A stretch of 64,000 bases of DNA from Paramuribaculum sp. (GCA_022511125.1 JAFLSD010000006.1:62001-126000); one strand, 5' to 3'. Counted from the first letter of the stretch, positions 17,269-26,947 are shown. Translations and numbers: made by a program. Notes: generated by a model from the letters alone, not told the origin.

Positions 17269-19029
17269 ATGGAACTTAAAGACATAAAATCACCCCTCGA
17301 CATCAAAGGTCTTTCTGTTGACGAACTCGAAAAGATTGCCGCACAGATGCGCGCAGCCGTTCTTTTCAGATGCTCCCAAATAGGAGGGCACGTATCACCG
17401 AACCTTGGCTCCGTCGAGTCTATCATAGCTTTACACTATGTTTTCAATGCGCCTGTCGACAAGCTGATATTCGATGTTTCACACCAAGCCTTCCCTCACA
17501 AGATGCTAACGGGAAGAGTATACGGTTACATCAATCCGGAGGATTTCGATAAGGTTGGAGAATACACCGATCCTAACGAAAGCCCCGAATACGACCTTTT
17601 CTATGCCGGGCACACTTCGCCGGCCATCACCCTCTCTGTCGGAATGGCTAAAGCGCGCGATCTGAAGCAAGATAATTATAACGTGGTCAGCTATATCGGC
17701 GACGGCGCGCTGAGTGGAGGTGTAGCTTTCGAAGGGCTCGATGCCGGAGGGGCTATGAACAGCAATCTGATCTGTATTGTCAACGACAACCAGATGGCCA
17801 TTGCCGAAAATCACGGCGGAATCTACAGCCATCTTGCCGACCTTCGTGAGACCAACGGGACTGCCGACACCAATCTATTCAAGGCTTTCGGCTGGGATTA
17901 TGTCTATGTTGGGGAAGGCAATGATATAGCAAAACTCATAGAGACGTTCAAAAGCGTGAAGGATTATCCCCGGCCGGTAGTCGTTCACATCAATACACAG
18001 AAAGGCGAAGGTTATGTCCCCGCGGAGAAAGACCGCGAAAGTTGGCATTTCCGCAATCCTTTCGACATCTCATCCGGACAGCTCCTCAAAGCTCCTCATG
18101 GCGAATCATACGAAAAAGTTTTCAAACAGTTCGTCAACCGTAATGCGGAGAAATACCCTGAATTTTTGGTTATTACGTCTGCTACACCCGCCGATTTGGG
18201 TCTCAATGCTGCGGAACGCGCCAAGTTGGGTCATCATTATCTCGATGTAGCAATAGCCGAACAGACCGGCGTTTCGGTCATGGCCGGAGCGGCGAGAGGA
18301 GGTGCGAAAGTTGTCTACGGAGTAGTGGGAACTTTCCTCCAGCGAGCTTACGATCAGCTGGTCGAAGATTGGGCTATGGACGGCTCTCCCTCTCTTATGG
18401 TGGTCATGATGACAGGCATCAGAGCTATTAACGACAAGACTCATCTCGGATTTTGGGACATCCCCATGATCACATCTATTCCCGACATCGTCTATCTTGC
18501 CCCCACGACAGTCGAGGAATTCGATGCCATGATGCAATGGGCGTTGGATCAGACCCAATATAAAGTCGCCGTAAGGCAGCCCGTTTATTCACTTCAGCAC
18601 TCTTCGGAGCCCGTCGACACGGATTTCAGCGATATCAATAAGTTCAAAGTTGTCAAAAAGGGGGCCGGAGTGGCCGTGATAGCCGCCGGCGACTTCTTTG
18701 TTAAAGGCACCGAAGTCGTAGACTTGCTAAAGGCTGAAGGCATTGATGCAACCCTTATAAATCCCCGTTTCATCTCGGGAGTTGATCGGGAGCTGATAGA
18801 AAATCTCAAATCCGATCATCGACTGATAGTCACTCTCGAAGATGGATCTGTTGAGGGTGGATTCGGGCAGCGGGTAGCATCTGTCGCAGGTCCCACCGGT
18901 ATGAAAGTGCTCAACTATGGCCTGGAGAAGCGGTTCGAAGACCATTATAAATGGGAAGAACTCGAAGAAAGCAATCGCCTCACTCCGGCGCAGATAGTCG
19001 ACGACATCAGCACACTCATGAAAGCTTAA
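17269..19029 (+). CDS. DXS-like thiamine-diphosphate enzyme
   Basis: The 586 residues have the three-domain layout of 1-deoxy-D-xylulose-5-phosphate synthase. Visible are the substrate histidines in GGHVSPNLG and DVSHQAFPHK, the ThDP/Mg motif GDGALSGG...NDN, the catalytic glutamate in AIAEQ (E331) and the motif TFLQRAYDQ. It is shorter than typical DXS (about 620). In a gap-free alignment of this central part with E. coli DXS, the triose-phosphate pocket residues Y392, R420 and D427 become V353, M381 and N388; R398 is kept as R359. This suggests a paralogue with another substrate rather than the main isoprenoid enzyme. It is monocistronic, with a terminator-like hairpin after the stop. Confidence 0.85.
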   Translation: MELKDIKSPLDIKGLSVDELEKIAAQMRAAVLFRCSQIGGHVSPNLGSVESIIALHYVFNAPVDKLIFDVSHQAFPHKMLTGRVYGYINPEDFDKVGEYTDPNESPEYDLFYAGHTSPAITLSVGMAKARDLKQDNYNVVSYIGDGALSGGVAFEGLDAGGAMNSNLICIVNDNQMAIAENHGGIYSHLADLRETNGTADTNLFKAFGWDYVYVGEGNDIAKLIETFKSVKDYPRPVVVHINTQKGEGYVPAEKDRESWHFRNPFDISSGQLLKAPHGESYEKVFKQFVNRNAEKYPEFLVITSATPADLGLNAAERAKLGHHYLDVAIAEQTGVSVMAGAARGGAKVVYGVVGTFLQRAYDQLVEDWAMDGSPSLMVVMMTGIRAINDKTHLGFWDIPMITSIPDIVYLAPTTVEEFDAMMQWALDQTQYKVAVRQPVYSLQHSSEPVDTDFSDINKFKVVKKGAGVAVIAAGDFFVKGTEVVDLLKAEGIDATLINPRFISGVDRELIENLKSDHRLIVTLEDGSVEGGFGQRVASVAGPTGMKVLNYGLEKRFEDHYKWEELEESNRLTPAQIVDDISTLMKA

Positions 19030-19054
19030 ACCTTTTATCTATTTCATATTTTCA

Positions 19055-19092
19055 GGCGGGAGAGCGAGCCATGAAGGCTTAGCCCTCCCGTC
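19055..19092 (+). terminator. hairpin after the DXS-like gene
   Basis: GGCGGGAG...CTCCCGTC forms an interrupted stem with an inner GC/GC pair 26 bp past the stop, followed by a moderately T-rich stretch (ATCTGTTTATTC). It is a probable transcription end. Confidence 0.5.
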
Positions 19093-19183
19093 ATCTGTTT
19101 ATTCTCTGTTTTTTCTGCTTGAAATTGGATAAATCGCATTTATTTAATATCTTAGCGTAATAAATCCTTAAATCCATTTTTGT

Positions 19184-19309
19184 ATGCTAAAATCAAACCT
19201 TATTTTACCCCTGATTTGCGTCAGCTTTATAGGTTGTACTTCGTTTGACGAAATCCAACCTTCTGTTGAAAACAAATCGCAAAGCGATAGTAGACTTTTC
19301 ATAATTTAA
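19184..19309 (+). CDS. small lipoprotein-like peptide, 41 aa
   Basis: The frame encodes 41 residues: a hydrophobic signal (LILPLICVSFIG) ending in lipobox FIGC with cysteine at position 18, then a short polar tail ending RLFII. It lies 13 bp upstream of a second lipoprotein gene on the same strand, in an AT-rich pocket. It may be a genuine small lipoprotein or the remaining N-terminus of a truncated one. No family is recognised. Confidence 0.45.
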   Translation: MLKSNLILPLICVSFIGCTSFDEIQPSVENKSQSDSRLFII

Positions 19310-19322
19310 AAATCTGAACGAT

Positions 19323-19877
19323 ATGCATAAATTTAATTTAATATACCTCTTTGCGATTTTTTCATCGTTATTCCTATACTCTTGTAAAGATGATGAAGTA
19401 ATAGTCCTGTCTAAATTTGTGGAATGGGAAATAGACAATAAAAATCCTGAAGCTATTTATGTAGCCGACCAAGCTGAATTTTTCATTGAAATCCGTTCTA
19501 GTGATAACAGAGCAGAAAATGAAATACAACTCTTTTCCAAAAATATAAAAACTTTCTATCACGTACAGATAAAAGCTTATGGTGAAAATAATAAAGATAT
19601 TGAGTTGGTGGAAAAAAAAGCCGCTATGTCTGAGAACTTTGAGAGGGAATGGTCTGATTCGTTATTATATTCATGCGAATGGTGTGAAATATTGGTGCGG
19701 GAGAATTCTGTCTTGATTCGTTATCTGCCTTTTGCAGGAGAATCGGAAATAAAGCATATTGGGGTTTATCATACCGATTTCCCGTTACTAAGTGTAGGTG
19801 GTACACTTAAGTTTAATCCATTTATGAGGCTCTATACTTCGGGTATTGAAATATATCCTCCATTTGCGGTCAGATAG
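19323..19877 (+). CDS. hypothetical lipoprotein, 184 aa
   Basis: The N-terminus is a lipoprotein signal (about 1-20) with lipobox LYSC and lipidation cysteine 21, followed by KDDE. Lysine and acidic residues right after the cysteine resemble the Bacteroidetes lipoprotein export signal, so surface exposure is likely but inferred. The mature part is rich in E, N and I with no recognised domain. Base composition is lower in GC than the flanking genes. A strong intrinsic terminator follows at 19909-19952, so it forms a unit with the 41-residue ORF before it. Confidence 0.75.
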   Translation: MHKFNLIYLFAIFSSLFLYSCKDDEVIVLSKFVEWEIDNKNPEAIYVADQAEFFIEIRSSDNRAENEIQLFSKNIKTFYHVQIKAYGENNKDIELVEKKAAMSENFEREWSDSLLYSCEWCEILVRENSVLIRYLPFAGESEIKHIGVYHTDFPLLSVGGTLKFNPFMRLYTSGIEIYPPFAVR

Positions 19878-19908
19878 ACTCTGGGGATATTAATCCTTTA
19901 AATTTTAC

Positions 19909-19952
19909 GGCGAGAGTGAATCTTCTTTCTTAGAGAGCTCTCGTCTTTTTTT
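19909..19952 (+). terminator. intrinsic terminator of the small-lipoprotein pair
   Basis: An 8-bp stem (GGCGAGAG with CTCTCGTC, one G-T pair) is followed immediately by seven T residues, 31 bp after the stop at 19877. Confidence 0.8.
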
Positions 19953-19966
19953 AGTTAGCTCCTTAT

Positions 19967-19997
19967 TTTGTCATTCCGACTAAAAATCCTATTTTTG
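19967..19997 (+). promoter_or_regulatory. promoter of the DUF4301 gene
   Basis: TTTG at 19967-19970, 19 bp, then TATTTTTG at 19990-19997: an exact Bacteroidetes -33/-7 promoter. It lies just after the preceding terminator and 20 bp before the first ATG. Confidence 0.75.
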
Positions 19998-20017
19998 AAG
20001 CTGTAAATAAATCTATA

Positions 20018-21550
20018 ATGTTTTTTATCATGATAAGCCCCGAAGATATAGCTCAGTTAGAAGCTAAAGGTATCAGCGAAGCGCAATTAAAAGCGCAGTT
20101 GGAGAGATTCGAAAAGGGATTTCCTTTTTTGGTGATAAAAGGAGCGGCGCGTCCTGGAGTCGGAATTACCGTGCTCAGTAAAGACGAGGAAGAAAAAGCC
20201 GTTGCGAGGTGGAGAAAATATCTGGCCGAGAGTGGCGATGTGGTGAAGTTCGTTCCGGCATCGGGAGCTGCCTCGCGTATGTTCAAGGCTTTGTTCGAGT
20301 TTGTCGACGGAGCAGAACAGAAGCCGGCCGAAGGCTCGGCTGTAGCAAAGTTGGTGGAACGGTTTGAGCATCTTCCTTTCGTGAGAGAACTCAGTGCTGC
20401 TACAGAAAGGCTCCATGGAGCTACTGCAAAAGAACTCATTTCACAAGGCAGGATAAAAGATCTGATTGCAGCTTTAATCCTCCCCGAAGGCATGAACTAC
20501 GGAGGCTTACCCAAAGGATTGCTGAAATTCCACAGTTATGACTCCGAAAGCCGAACGCCTGTCGAAGAACAGCTCACAGAGGGAGCTCAGACAGCCTCGA
20601 ATCGCGAAGGTGTGGTAAATCTGCATTTCACCGTCTCTTCCAATCATAGACAACTTTTCGAAGAAAAACTACGTGAAGTGATTCCGCAGACAGAGAAACG
20701 TACAGGTAAAAAGTTCAACGTTACTCTCAGCGAACAGAAGCCATCTACCGACACTGTAGCCGCGAATCCCGACAATACGCCTTTCCGCGAAAACGGTGAA
20801 CTCCTGTTCCGGCCGGGGGGACACGGTGCCTTAATTGAAAATCTCAACGACATGCGCCAGGCTGTGGTTTTCATTAAGAACATCGACAATGTTGTGCCCG
20901 ACAGTCGGCGCGAATCCACTGTAAAATACAAGGAAATAATTGCCGGATATATGATGGAGCTCCACGACAAGATAGTGGAATATCTCGACATTCTTGCTGC
21001 CGGTGAATATGATGAGTCCAAACTCGACGAAATCTACCTCTTCCTAAAAGAAAAATTCTCTCTTTCTGACCCGAAATTCGATACGCTTGACACCGTTCAC
21101 CGCGCCGTATATCTTCGCGGTAAGCTCGACCGTCCGTTGCGCGTCTGCGGAATGGTGAAAAACGAAGGCGAACCGGGTGGAGGCCCATTCATTGCTGTCA
21201 ATCCCGACGGCTCGGCATCCCTTCAGATACTGGAGAGCCACCAGATAGATAAGAACAACAAGGAGTATATGGAGATGATGGCTACCGCCACTCATTTCAA
21301 CCCCGTGGATCTCGTTTGCTACATCAAGGATCGCCATGGCAACAATTACGACCTTACCCGACACACAGATCCTGCCACGGGATTCATAGCCATGAAATCA
21401 AGTCATGGCAAGGAGCTGAAAGCTCTGGAACTCCCAGGACTTTGGAACGGTGCGATGAGCGATTGGAATACTGCATTTGTTGAGGTTCCGATTTCCACTT
21501 TCAATCCGGTCAAGACTGTCAACGACCTCTTGCGCGAATCCCATCAGTAA
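20018..21550 (+). CDS. DUF4301-family protein
   Basis: A 510-residue cytoplasmic protein that I match to DUF4301, a Bacteroidetes-typical family of unknown function. The motif FVPASGAASRMFK (about residues 76-88) resembles a phosphate-binding loop of nucleotidyl-transferase type, and LLFRPGGHGALIENLND (about 265-281) also looks sugar-nucleotide-enzyme-like; this is an inference. No signal peptide is seen. It has its own promoter. ATG 20018 is the longest start; ATG 20030 (MISPEDIAQL) is equally good. Confidence 0.85.
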   Translation: MFFIMISPEDIAQLEAKGISEAQLKAQLERFEKGFPFLVIKGAARPGVGITVLSKDEEEKAVARWRKYLAESGDVVKFVPASGAASRMFKALFEFVDGAEQKPAEGSAVAKLVERFEHLPFVRELSAATERLHGATAKELISQGRIKDLIAALILPEGMNYGGLPKGLLKFHSYDSESRTPVEEQLTEGAQTASNREGVVNLHFTVSSNHRQLFEEKLREVIPQTEKRTGKKFNVTLSEQKPSTDTVAANPDNTPFRENGELLFRPGGHGALIENLNDMRQAVVFIKNIDNVVPDSRRESTVKYKEIIAGYMMELHDKIVEYLDILAAGEYDESKLDEIYLFLKEKFSLSDPKFDTLDTVHRAVYLRGKLDRPLRVCGMVKNEGEPGGGPFIAVNPDGSASLQILESHQIDKNNKEYMEMMATATHFNPVDLVCYIKDRHGNNYDLTRHTDPATGFIAMKSSHGKELKALELPGLWNGAMSDWNTAFVEVPISTFNPVKTVNDLLRESHQ

Positions 21551-21618
21551 ATCCACTGCCGTTAGGCGCTACAAATACGGAACGGATTGTCCCATCAGAC
21601 AATTCGTTTCTTTTTTTA

Positions 21619-21650
21619 TTTGGTTAATAATCAGAAACGTTATAAATTTG
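21619..21650 (+). promoter_or_regulatory. promoter of the TonB-dependent receptor gene
   Basis: TTTG at 21619-21622, 20 bp, then TAAATTTG at 21643-21650, an exact match to the Bacteroidetes consensus, 40 bp before the ATG at 21691. Confidence 0.75.
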
Positions 21651-21690
21651 CACCGGTATTTCACGCAGTGTAATTTTAATCACAAAAATT

Positions 21691-23937
21691 ATGTTCCTTA
21701 AAAGGCTATTATCCTTTTTCCTCCTCATTCCGGTGACTCTCCAGATGCTTGGTGAATCAAATGCCATCGACAATCCCGAATATAGCGACGATGGTTCGAG
21801 ATGGCTCGAAGAAGTGTCCGTAACTGCTTTCAAACAGGATACGAAGCTACGGCTCGCCCCTTTGGCGGTCACGATCGTTGACAGTACGCTTATCAACCGG
21901 CTCAACATCATATCCCTCCGTGGGGTTAGCGAAATTGCCCCCAATTTCTTCATGCCGCAATATGGATCGAGGATGACTTCAAGCATCTATGTCCGCGGCA
22001 TAGGAGCGCGCATGGATCAGCCGGTCGTTGGTCTTAATGTCGACAACGTACCCTTTCTGAATAAGGACGCTTACGACTTTGACTTGCCCGACGTTGCCCG
22101 CATTGAAGTTCTCCGCGGTGCCCAAAGCACACTCTATGGCCGCAACACTATGGGTGGCATTATTAATATCTACACCCTCTCCCCTCTTGATGTTCAAGGA
22201 GTACGCGCACGTGTAGAAACCGGTAAAGGTCCTCTTTTCAAAGCCTCCGTAGGCTACTATGATAAGATATCACCTACCTTAGGCATGGGACTCTCCGCGC
22301 AGTATTATTATAACGGAGGCTATTGGCGCAATGAACATAGCGGTAAAAAAGCCGACAAAGAACAAGGAGGTTCCTTACGTTGGCGCACCGCATTGAAAAC
22401 AGGCCGTGGATTCGACCTCGACAACACCATGTCGTTCACCGTCGACCGTAATTACGGCTATCCATACGAATATACCGAAACCGGAAAAATAAACTACAAC
22501 GACACCTGTTTTTACCGGCGTAACGTCTGGGCCGATGGACTCACTCTGCGCTGGCATGGCGAAAACTGGTCGATATCGAGTATCACGAGTACGCAATATA
22601 TCGACGACAATATGACGCTCGACCAGGATTTCCTCCCAAAAAACTATTTCACCCTCATGCAGAAACGCCATGAATGGAATGTCACCGAAGATATCGTGGC
22701 GAGAGGAAACGTTGGTAAAGTCTATAACTGGCTTACTGGACTCTTCGGATTCTACAAGCAATCAAAAATGTACTCGCCGGTAGTTATGAAGGAAGACGGT
22801 ATTGAAGAATTGATTGTTGGTTATGTCAATCAGAATCCTATTTTCAACGCCGTTTGGCTCGACGACCGGATGCTCCTCGGGAGTCAGTTCAAAATCCCCG
22901 CTTACGGCTTGGCTATATACCATCAGAGCGATTTTCATTTCGGCAAATGGAAATTAGCGGTAGGAGCCCGTCTTGATTACGAGCACAACGGACTCGATTA
23001 TCATAGCTTCACTGAAGCTAACTATCGTATGATTATGAAAAACCCGCCGCACATGCAGATGGGACCCGATCAACATATCGAAATCGATGAGACCGGAAAA
23101 CTCAAACAACACTATTTCGAATTCCTGCCTAAAGCCACGCTTTCCTATTCTCTTCCCATGTCAGGAGACAACGATGTCTATCTCTCTGTCGGCAAAGGCT
23201 ATAAATCAGGAGGATATAACATACAGATGTTCAGCGACATCCTCCAGCAGAAACTTATGACCGAAATGGGGCGTCCCATGACTTACGATATCGATGAAGT
23301 ATTGAGTTACAAACCCGAATACAGCTGGAATTATGAACTCGGGGCTCACATTACTTGCGACGAAGGAAAGGTCAACACCGACATCGCGCTTTTCTACATT
23401 GACTGCCGCAATCAGCAGCTGACCATGTTCCCCGAGGGAAACACTACTGGTCGAATCACGACCAACGCCGGAAAAACACGCAGCTACGGAGCGGAAATAC
23501 AGATACATTATGCGCCGACACAACGCTGGATGTTCGATCTAAGCTATGGCTATACCCACGCCCGTTTTGTCAAATTCTCCGACGGAGTGAACGACTATAA
23601 AGGCAAAAGCGTGCCTTACGCTCCGGCTAATACGCTTTTCGCCGCGGCAGCATATAAATTGCCCCTGAAAGGATGGATTGAAAATCTGACGTTCGGAGTG
23701 AACACACGCGGAACGGGAAATATCTACTGGAACGAAGAAAACACCTTCAAACAGCCGTTCTATGCCCTGTTGGGAGCAAGCATAACAGCCTCTCACAAAC
23801 GTATCGCTATGGAACTCCGCGCCGACAACATCACCGGCACACGCTACAACACATTCTGGTTCGAATCAATGAGCAACACTTTCGTACAGCGCGGTCGCCC
23901 ATTCACCTGGTCTATCGCCCTGACTTACAACCTCTAA
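21691..23937 (+). CDS. TonB-dependent outer-membrane receptor
   Basis: The 748-residue protein has a signal peptide (about 1-25), a TonB box-like segment (EEVSVTAF, about 46-53), a plug domain (about 60-165; SIYVRGIGARMDQP and VEVLRGAQSTLYGRNTMGGIINI) and a long beta-barrel with alternating aromatic strands. It ends with a hydrophobic strand finishing in a leucine (LTYNL). It lacks the N-terminal carboxypeptidase-like domain and the SusD partner of glycan SusC systems, so it more likely imports a metal chelate, vitamin or similar small ligand. It is monocistronic with its own promoter. The ligand cannot be read from sequence. Confidence 0.92.
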   Translation: MFLKRLLSFFLLIPVTLQMLGESNAIDNPEYSDDGSRWLEEVSVTAFKQDTKLRLAPLAVTIVDSTLINRLNIISLRGVSEIAPNFFMPQYGSRMTSSIYVRGIGARMDQPVVGLNVDNVPFLNKDAYDFDLPDVARIEVLRGAQSTLYGRNTMGGIINIYTLSPLDVQGVRARVETGKGPLFKASVGYYDKISPTLGMGLSAQYYYNGGYWRNEHSGKKADKEQGGSLRWRTALKTGRGFDLDNTMSFTVDRNYGYPYEYTETGKINYNDTCFYRRNVWADGLTLRWHGENWSISSITSTQYIDDNMTLDQDFLPKNYFTLMQKRHEWNVTEDIVARGNVGKVYNWLTGLFGFYKQSKMYSPVVMKEDGIEELIVGYVNQNPIFNAVWLDDRMLLGSQFKIPAYGLAIYHQSDFHFGKWKLAVGARLDYEHNGLDYHSFTEANYRMIMKNPPHMQMGPDQHIEIDETGKLKQHYFEFLPKATLSYSLPMSGDNDVYLSVGKGYKSGGYNIQMFSDILQQKLMTEMGRPMTYDIDEVLSYKPEYSWNYELGAHITCDEGKVNTDIALFYIDCRNQQLTMFPEGNTTGRITTNAGKTRSYGAEIQIHYAPTQRWMFDLSYGYTHARFVKFSDGVNDYKGKSVPYAPANTLFAAAAYKLPLKGWIENLTFGVNTRGTGNIYWNEENTFKQPFYALLGASITASHKRIAMELRADNITGTRYNTFWFESMSNTFVQRGRPFTWSIALTYNL

Positions 23938-23961
23938 TCCCCCTCGGATTGTCACATCTTT

Positions 23962-24525
23962 TTACGGTATAAACGCGCAGTAGGCTTCCAAACCATCAAC
24001 GGTTATGGTAAATCCGTTATAATCGTACACATAAAATCTCTTGTTATCATAATCATAAGAGTTTGTGTACTTGAAGCCCATATCCATGGCTGTCTCGATG
24101 AAATGTTGCAACTGACGTTCGTTGCCAAATTTAACTAAAGCCTCATTCACATGATAATCCGGTTCGACAGCAGTCATAAACACAACCGTTATATTCCCCA
24201 TTCTGTATTCCCGATTTTCGCTTCTGAATTCTGTCCCCTCTGAAGTCTCCATTGTCGAGGGCAAGACTTTAACTTCCTCGAAACCTCCTCTCATCAGATT
24301 TTCCGTAAGCATCGGGTAAACCTCAGCATAGCTGTTGCCGTCGTAATTTACTATTCTAATGATATAATCCGCATCGATCATTATGTCATCGTTTTCCGAT
24401 GAGGCCTCTGTTGAAGATATCGCATCTGACGTTTCACTATGATCGGTCGTAGCCGCCTGATTTTTTTGATTGCAACTGCAAACAATCAGGCAAACGGCTA
24501 CCATTATCACTGACTTTAGCTTCAT
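23962..24525 (-). CDS. hypothetical lipoprotein, 187 aa
   Basis: A lipoprotein signal (about 1-17) ends in lipobox VCSC with the lipidation cysteine at 18. A Ser/Thr/Glu-rich linker (about 22-48) precedes a compact domain with YSYD-type aromatic motifs (about 50-187). No family is recognised. It lies 49 bp downstream of the PBP1A gene on the same strand and could be cotranscribed with it, placing it near the cell envelope. It converges on the TonB receptor gene. Confidence 0.75.
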   Translation of the reverse strand: MKLKSVIMVAVCLIVCSCNQKNQAATTDHSETSDAISSTEASSENDDIMIDADYIIRIVNYDGNSYAEVYPMLTENLMRGGFEEVKVLPSTMETSEGTEFRSENREYRMGNITVVFMTAVEPDYHVNEALVKFGNERQLQHFIETAMDMGFKYTNSYDYDNKRFYVYDYNGFTITVDGLEAYCAFIP

Positions 24526-24574
24526 AATGATTATTGATTTATAATTAACGGAAGAAATGTATGATTCCCTTTAT

Positions 24575-26917
24575 TTAGTCGAAAATTTCGTCAAGTGAAC
24601 CCTCCACAGTTTCGACTTCATCCATAAACTCGTTGTCGCAGAGATTTATGTCAGGGGGGAAGATAAATTTCTCATCCTGCGAATAGGGAAGCGATTTGTC
24701 GGCGTATACCTTCTTCATAAATCGGCCGTAGATTGGGAGAGCTATCGCTGCACCCTGACCTTGAGCGGTGGAATTGAAATGGATATATCTTTCTTCACCT
24801 CCTACCCACGCTCCGGCTACGAGCGATGGCGTGAATGCCATAAACCAACCGTCGGAGTTGGAGTTTGTCGTACCTGTCTTACCGCCTGTCTGTGCATACA
24901 CATTGTAAGGCGAACCGCGTAGTCGCCGACCCGTACCGTTATCTACTACGCTCAGAAGCATCGACAGTATCTTCCAATAAGCATTTTCGCTTATCACTTC
25001 AGTGTGTTTAGGCGAGAATTCGGATATGATATTGCCGTTCGAATCGGCTATCACCGTGACAAACAGCGGGTCTACACGCATCCCGTTGTTTGAGAATGCC
25101 GAATAGGCCGTCACCATCTCTTTGAGAGATATATCGGCAGGCCCCAGACACAGTGACATCACTGGCTTCAAATAGGACGTTATCCCGAAATTATGCATCG
25201 TTCTCACTAAAGCTTCCGGCGACAACTGACTGATAAGTCGTGCGGATATGGCGTTATTCGATGTCGTCAGAGCTTGCTTGAGAGATATCATTCCGCCACC
25301 GCCACCACCGCGTGGAGACCAGGCTCGTCCTCCTTCATAAATCACCGGGCGAGTATTTTCCATCATGTCGCAGGGGGTATACCCTTCTTCCATCGCATAG
25401 GTATAGAGAAATGGCTTTACAGTCGAACCGATCTGACGTTTTCCGGTCGAAACCATATCATATTGGAAATATTCGAAATTAGGACCTCCCACATACGCCT
25501 TCACATGTCCCGACTTCGGATCCATGGCCATAAAACCTGTTCTCAGAAAATGTTTCACATACATCAAAGAGTCCATGGGAGTCATTACAGTGTCGACTGC
25601 ACCGCGATATGTGAATACCTTCATTTCACGAGGGGTCTTGAAAGCCTTGTCGATTTCTTCTTCGCTGAAACCGGCCTTTTTCATCGTGCGGTAACGATCA
25701 GTCTGATTCCGCGACCGACGGATGATACTTTTCAACTGTTCTTCGCTAATTTCTCTTCGGTTTGTCGTATAGGGAGCGAGATTGATTCCCCTTTTCTCGC
25801 GGAAGAAAGCCGGTTGAACTGTCTGCGACATGTGTTCCTTGACTGCTTCCTCTGCGTATTGCTGCATACGTGAGTCGAGGGTAGTGTAAATTTTCAGACC
25901 GTCGTTGTAGATATCGTACTTCGAACCGTCAGGTTTGGGATTTTTCTCCACCCAGCCGTAAAGCGGATTGTTTTCCCACGCGATGGAGTCATCCACATAC
26001 TTCTGGTAATCCCATGCAGGATATTTTTCACGACGAGGCTTCTTGGCCTGAAGCATCCTGCGCAATTCCTCGCGGAAATATGGAGCCATTCCTTCCTTGT
26101 GGTCTACACGGTGGAAATTTATGGTCAGTGGTAAAGCCTTAAGAGAATCCGCTTCCGCCCGGCTTAGTTTACCGTTTTCGCACATCAGGTCGAGAACGAT
26201 GTTGCGTCGTTCGCGAGTCCTTTCGGGGTGTCGGATAGGATTATAATACGATGGATTTTTAACCATTCCCACGAGCATCGCGGCCTCTTCGACCTTGAGT
26301 TCGCTCGGAAGTTTGCCGAAATATACATGAGAGGCCGATTTTATGCCTACGGCGTTGTAAAGGAAGTCAAACTGATTCAAATACATCTTGATTATCTCTT
26401 CCTTCGAATACGCACGTTCGAGCTTCACCGCTATCATCCATTCGATAGGTTTCTGAAGCATGCGGTTCATCAGACCGCGGCTTTCCGGCGAATATAACTG
26501 CTTGGCAAGCTGTTGGGTTATCGTGGAGCCTCCGCCGGCGTTTCTGTTTCCCATCAGGAACGTTTTGACTAAAACGCGTCCGAGAGCGCGTCCGTCGATA
26601 CCTGAATGTTCCTCGAAACGGGAATCTTCGGTCGAAATCAGCGCGTCGACCACATTCTGCGATATTTCGTCGAAATCAGCATATACACGGTTTCCCGTGT
26701 TTCTGAAATAACGCCCCATCTCTTCGCCATCGGCGGAATAAATTACGGAAGCGAACTTGTCGGTCGGATTTTTCAAATCCTCGACAGGTGGCATATAGCC
26801 CACGATACCGTTATAGGCCAATATGAAGAACAGAAGCCCCGCGGCAACCATTCCTCCAAAAATAATCCATAGTATTTTAACAGCTTTCTCTTGCTTTTCA
26901 GTAAAAGGTTTACCCAT
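24575..26917 (-). CDS. mrcA: class A penicillin-binding protein (PBP1A)
   Basis: A bifunctional peptidoglycan synthase. One N-terminal membrane helix (about 13-35) is followed by a GT51 transglycosylase domain (about 60-240) with the catalytic glutamate in STEDSRFEEHSG and the motif GGSTITQQLAKQL. The transpeptidase domain has the serine motif STVK, then SNN and KTGTTN. The last 30 residues are acidic. The length of 780 residues is normal. A TAATTTTG -7 box lies upstream at 26948-26955. A small lipoprotein gene follows. Confidence 0.95.
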   Translation of the reverse strand: MGKPFTEKQEKAVKILWIIFGGMVAAGLLFFILAYNGIVGYMPPVEDLKNPTDKFASVIYSADGEEMGRYFRNTGNRVYADFDEISQNVVDALISTEDSRFEEHSGIDGRALGRVLVKTFLMGNRNAGGGSTITQQLAKQLYSPESRGLMNRMLQKPIEWMIAVKLERAYSKEEIIKMYLNQFDFLYNAVGIKSASHVYFGKLPSELKVEEAAMLVGMVKNPSYYNPIRHPERTRERRNIVLDLMCENGKLSRAEADSLKALPLTINFHRVDHKEGMAPYFREELRRMLQAKKPRREKYPAWDYQKYVDDSIAWENNPLYGWVEKNPKPDGSKYDIYNDGLKIYTTLDSRMQQYAEEAVKEHMSQTVQPAFFREKRGINLAPYTTNRREISEEQLKSIIRRSRNQTDRYRTMKKAGFSEEEIDKAFKTPREMKVFTYRGAVDTVMTPMDSLMYVKHFLRTGFMAMDPKSGHVKAYVGGPNFEYFQYDMVSTGKRQIGSTVKPFLYTYAMEEGYTPCDMMENTRPVIYEGGRAWSPRGGGGGGMISLKQALTTSNNAISARLISQLSPEALVRTMHNFGITSYLKPVMSLCLGPADISLKEMVTAYSAFSNNGMRVDPLFVTVIADSNGNIISEFSPKHTEVISENAYWKILSMLLSVVDNGTGRRLRGSPYNVYAQTGGKTGTTNSNSDGWFMAFTPSLVAGAWVGGEERYIHFNSTAQGQGAAIALPIYGRFMKKVYADKSLPYSQDEKFIFPPDINLCDNEFMDEVETVEGSLDEIFD

Positions 26918-26947
26918 TTATTGTCGATTTCAATATGATAAGTTTTA

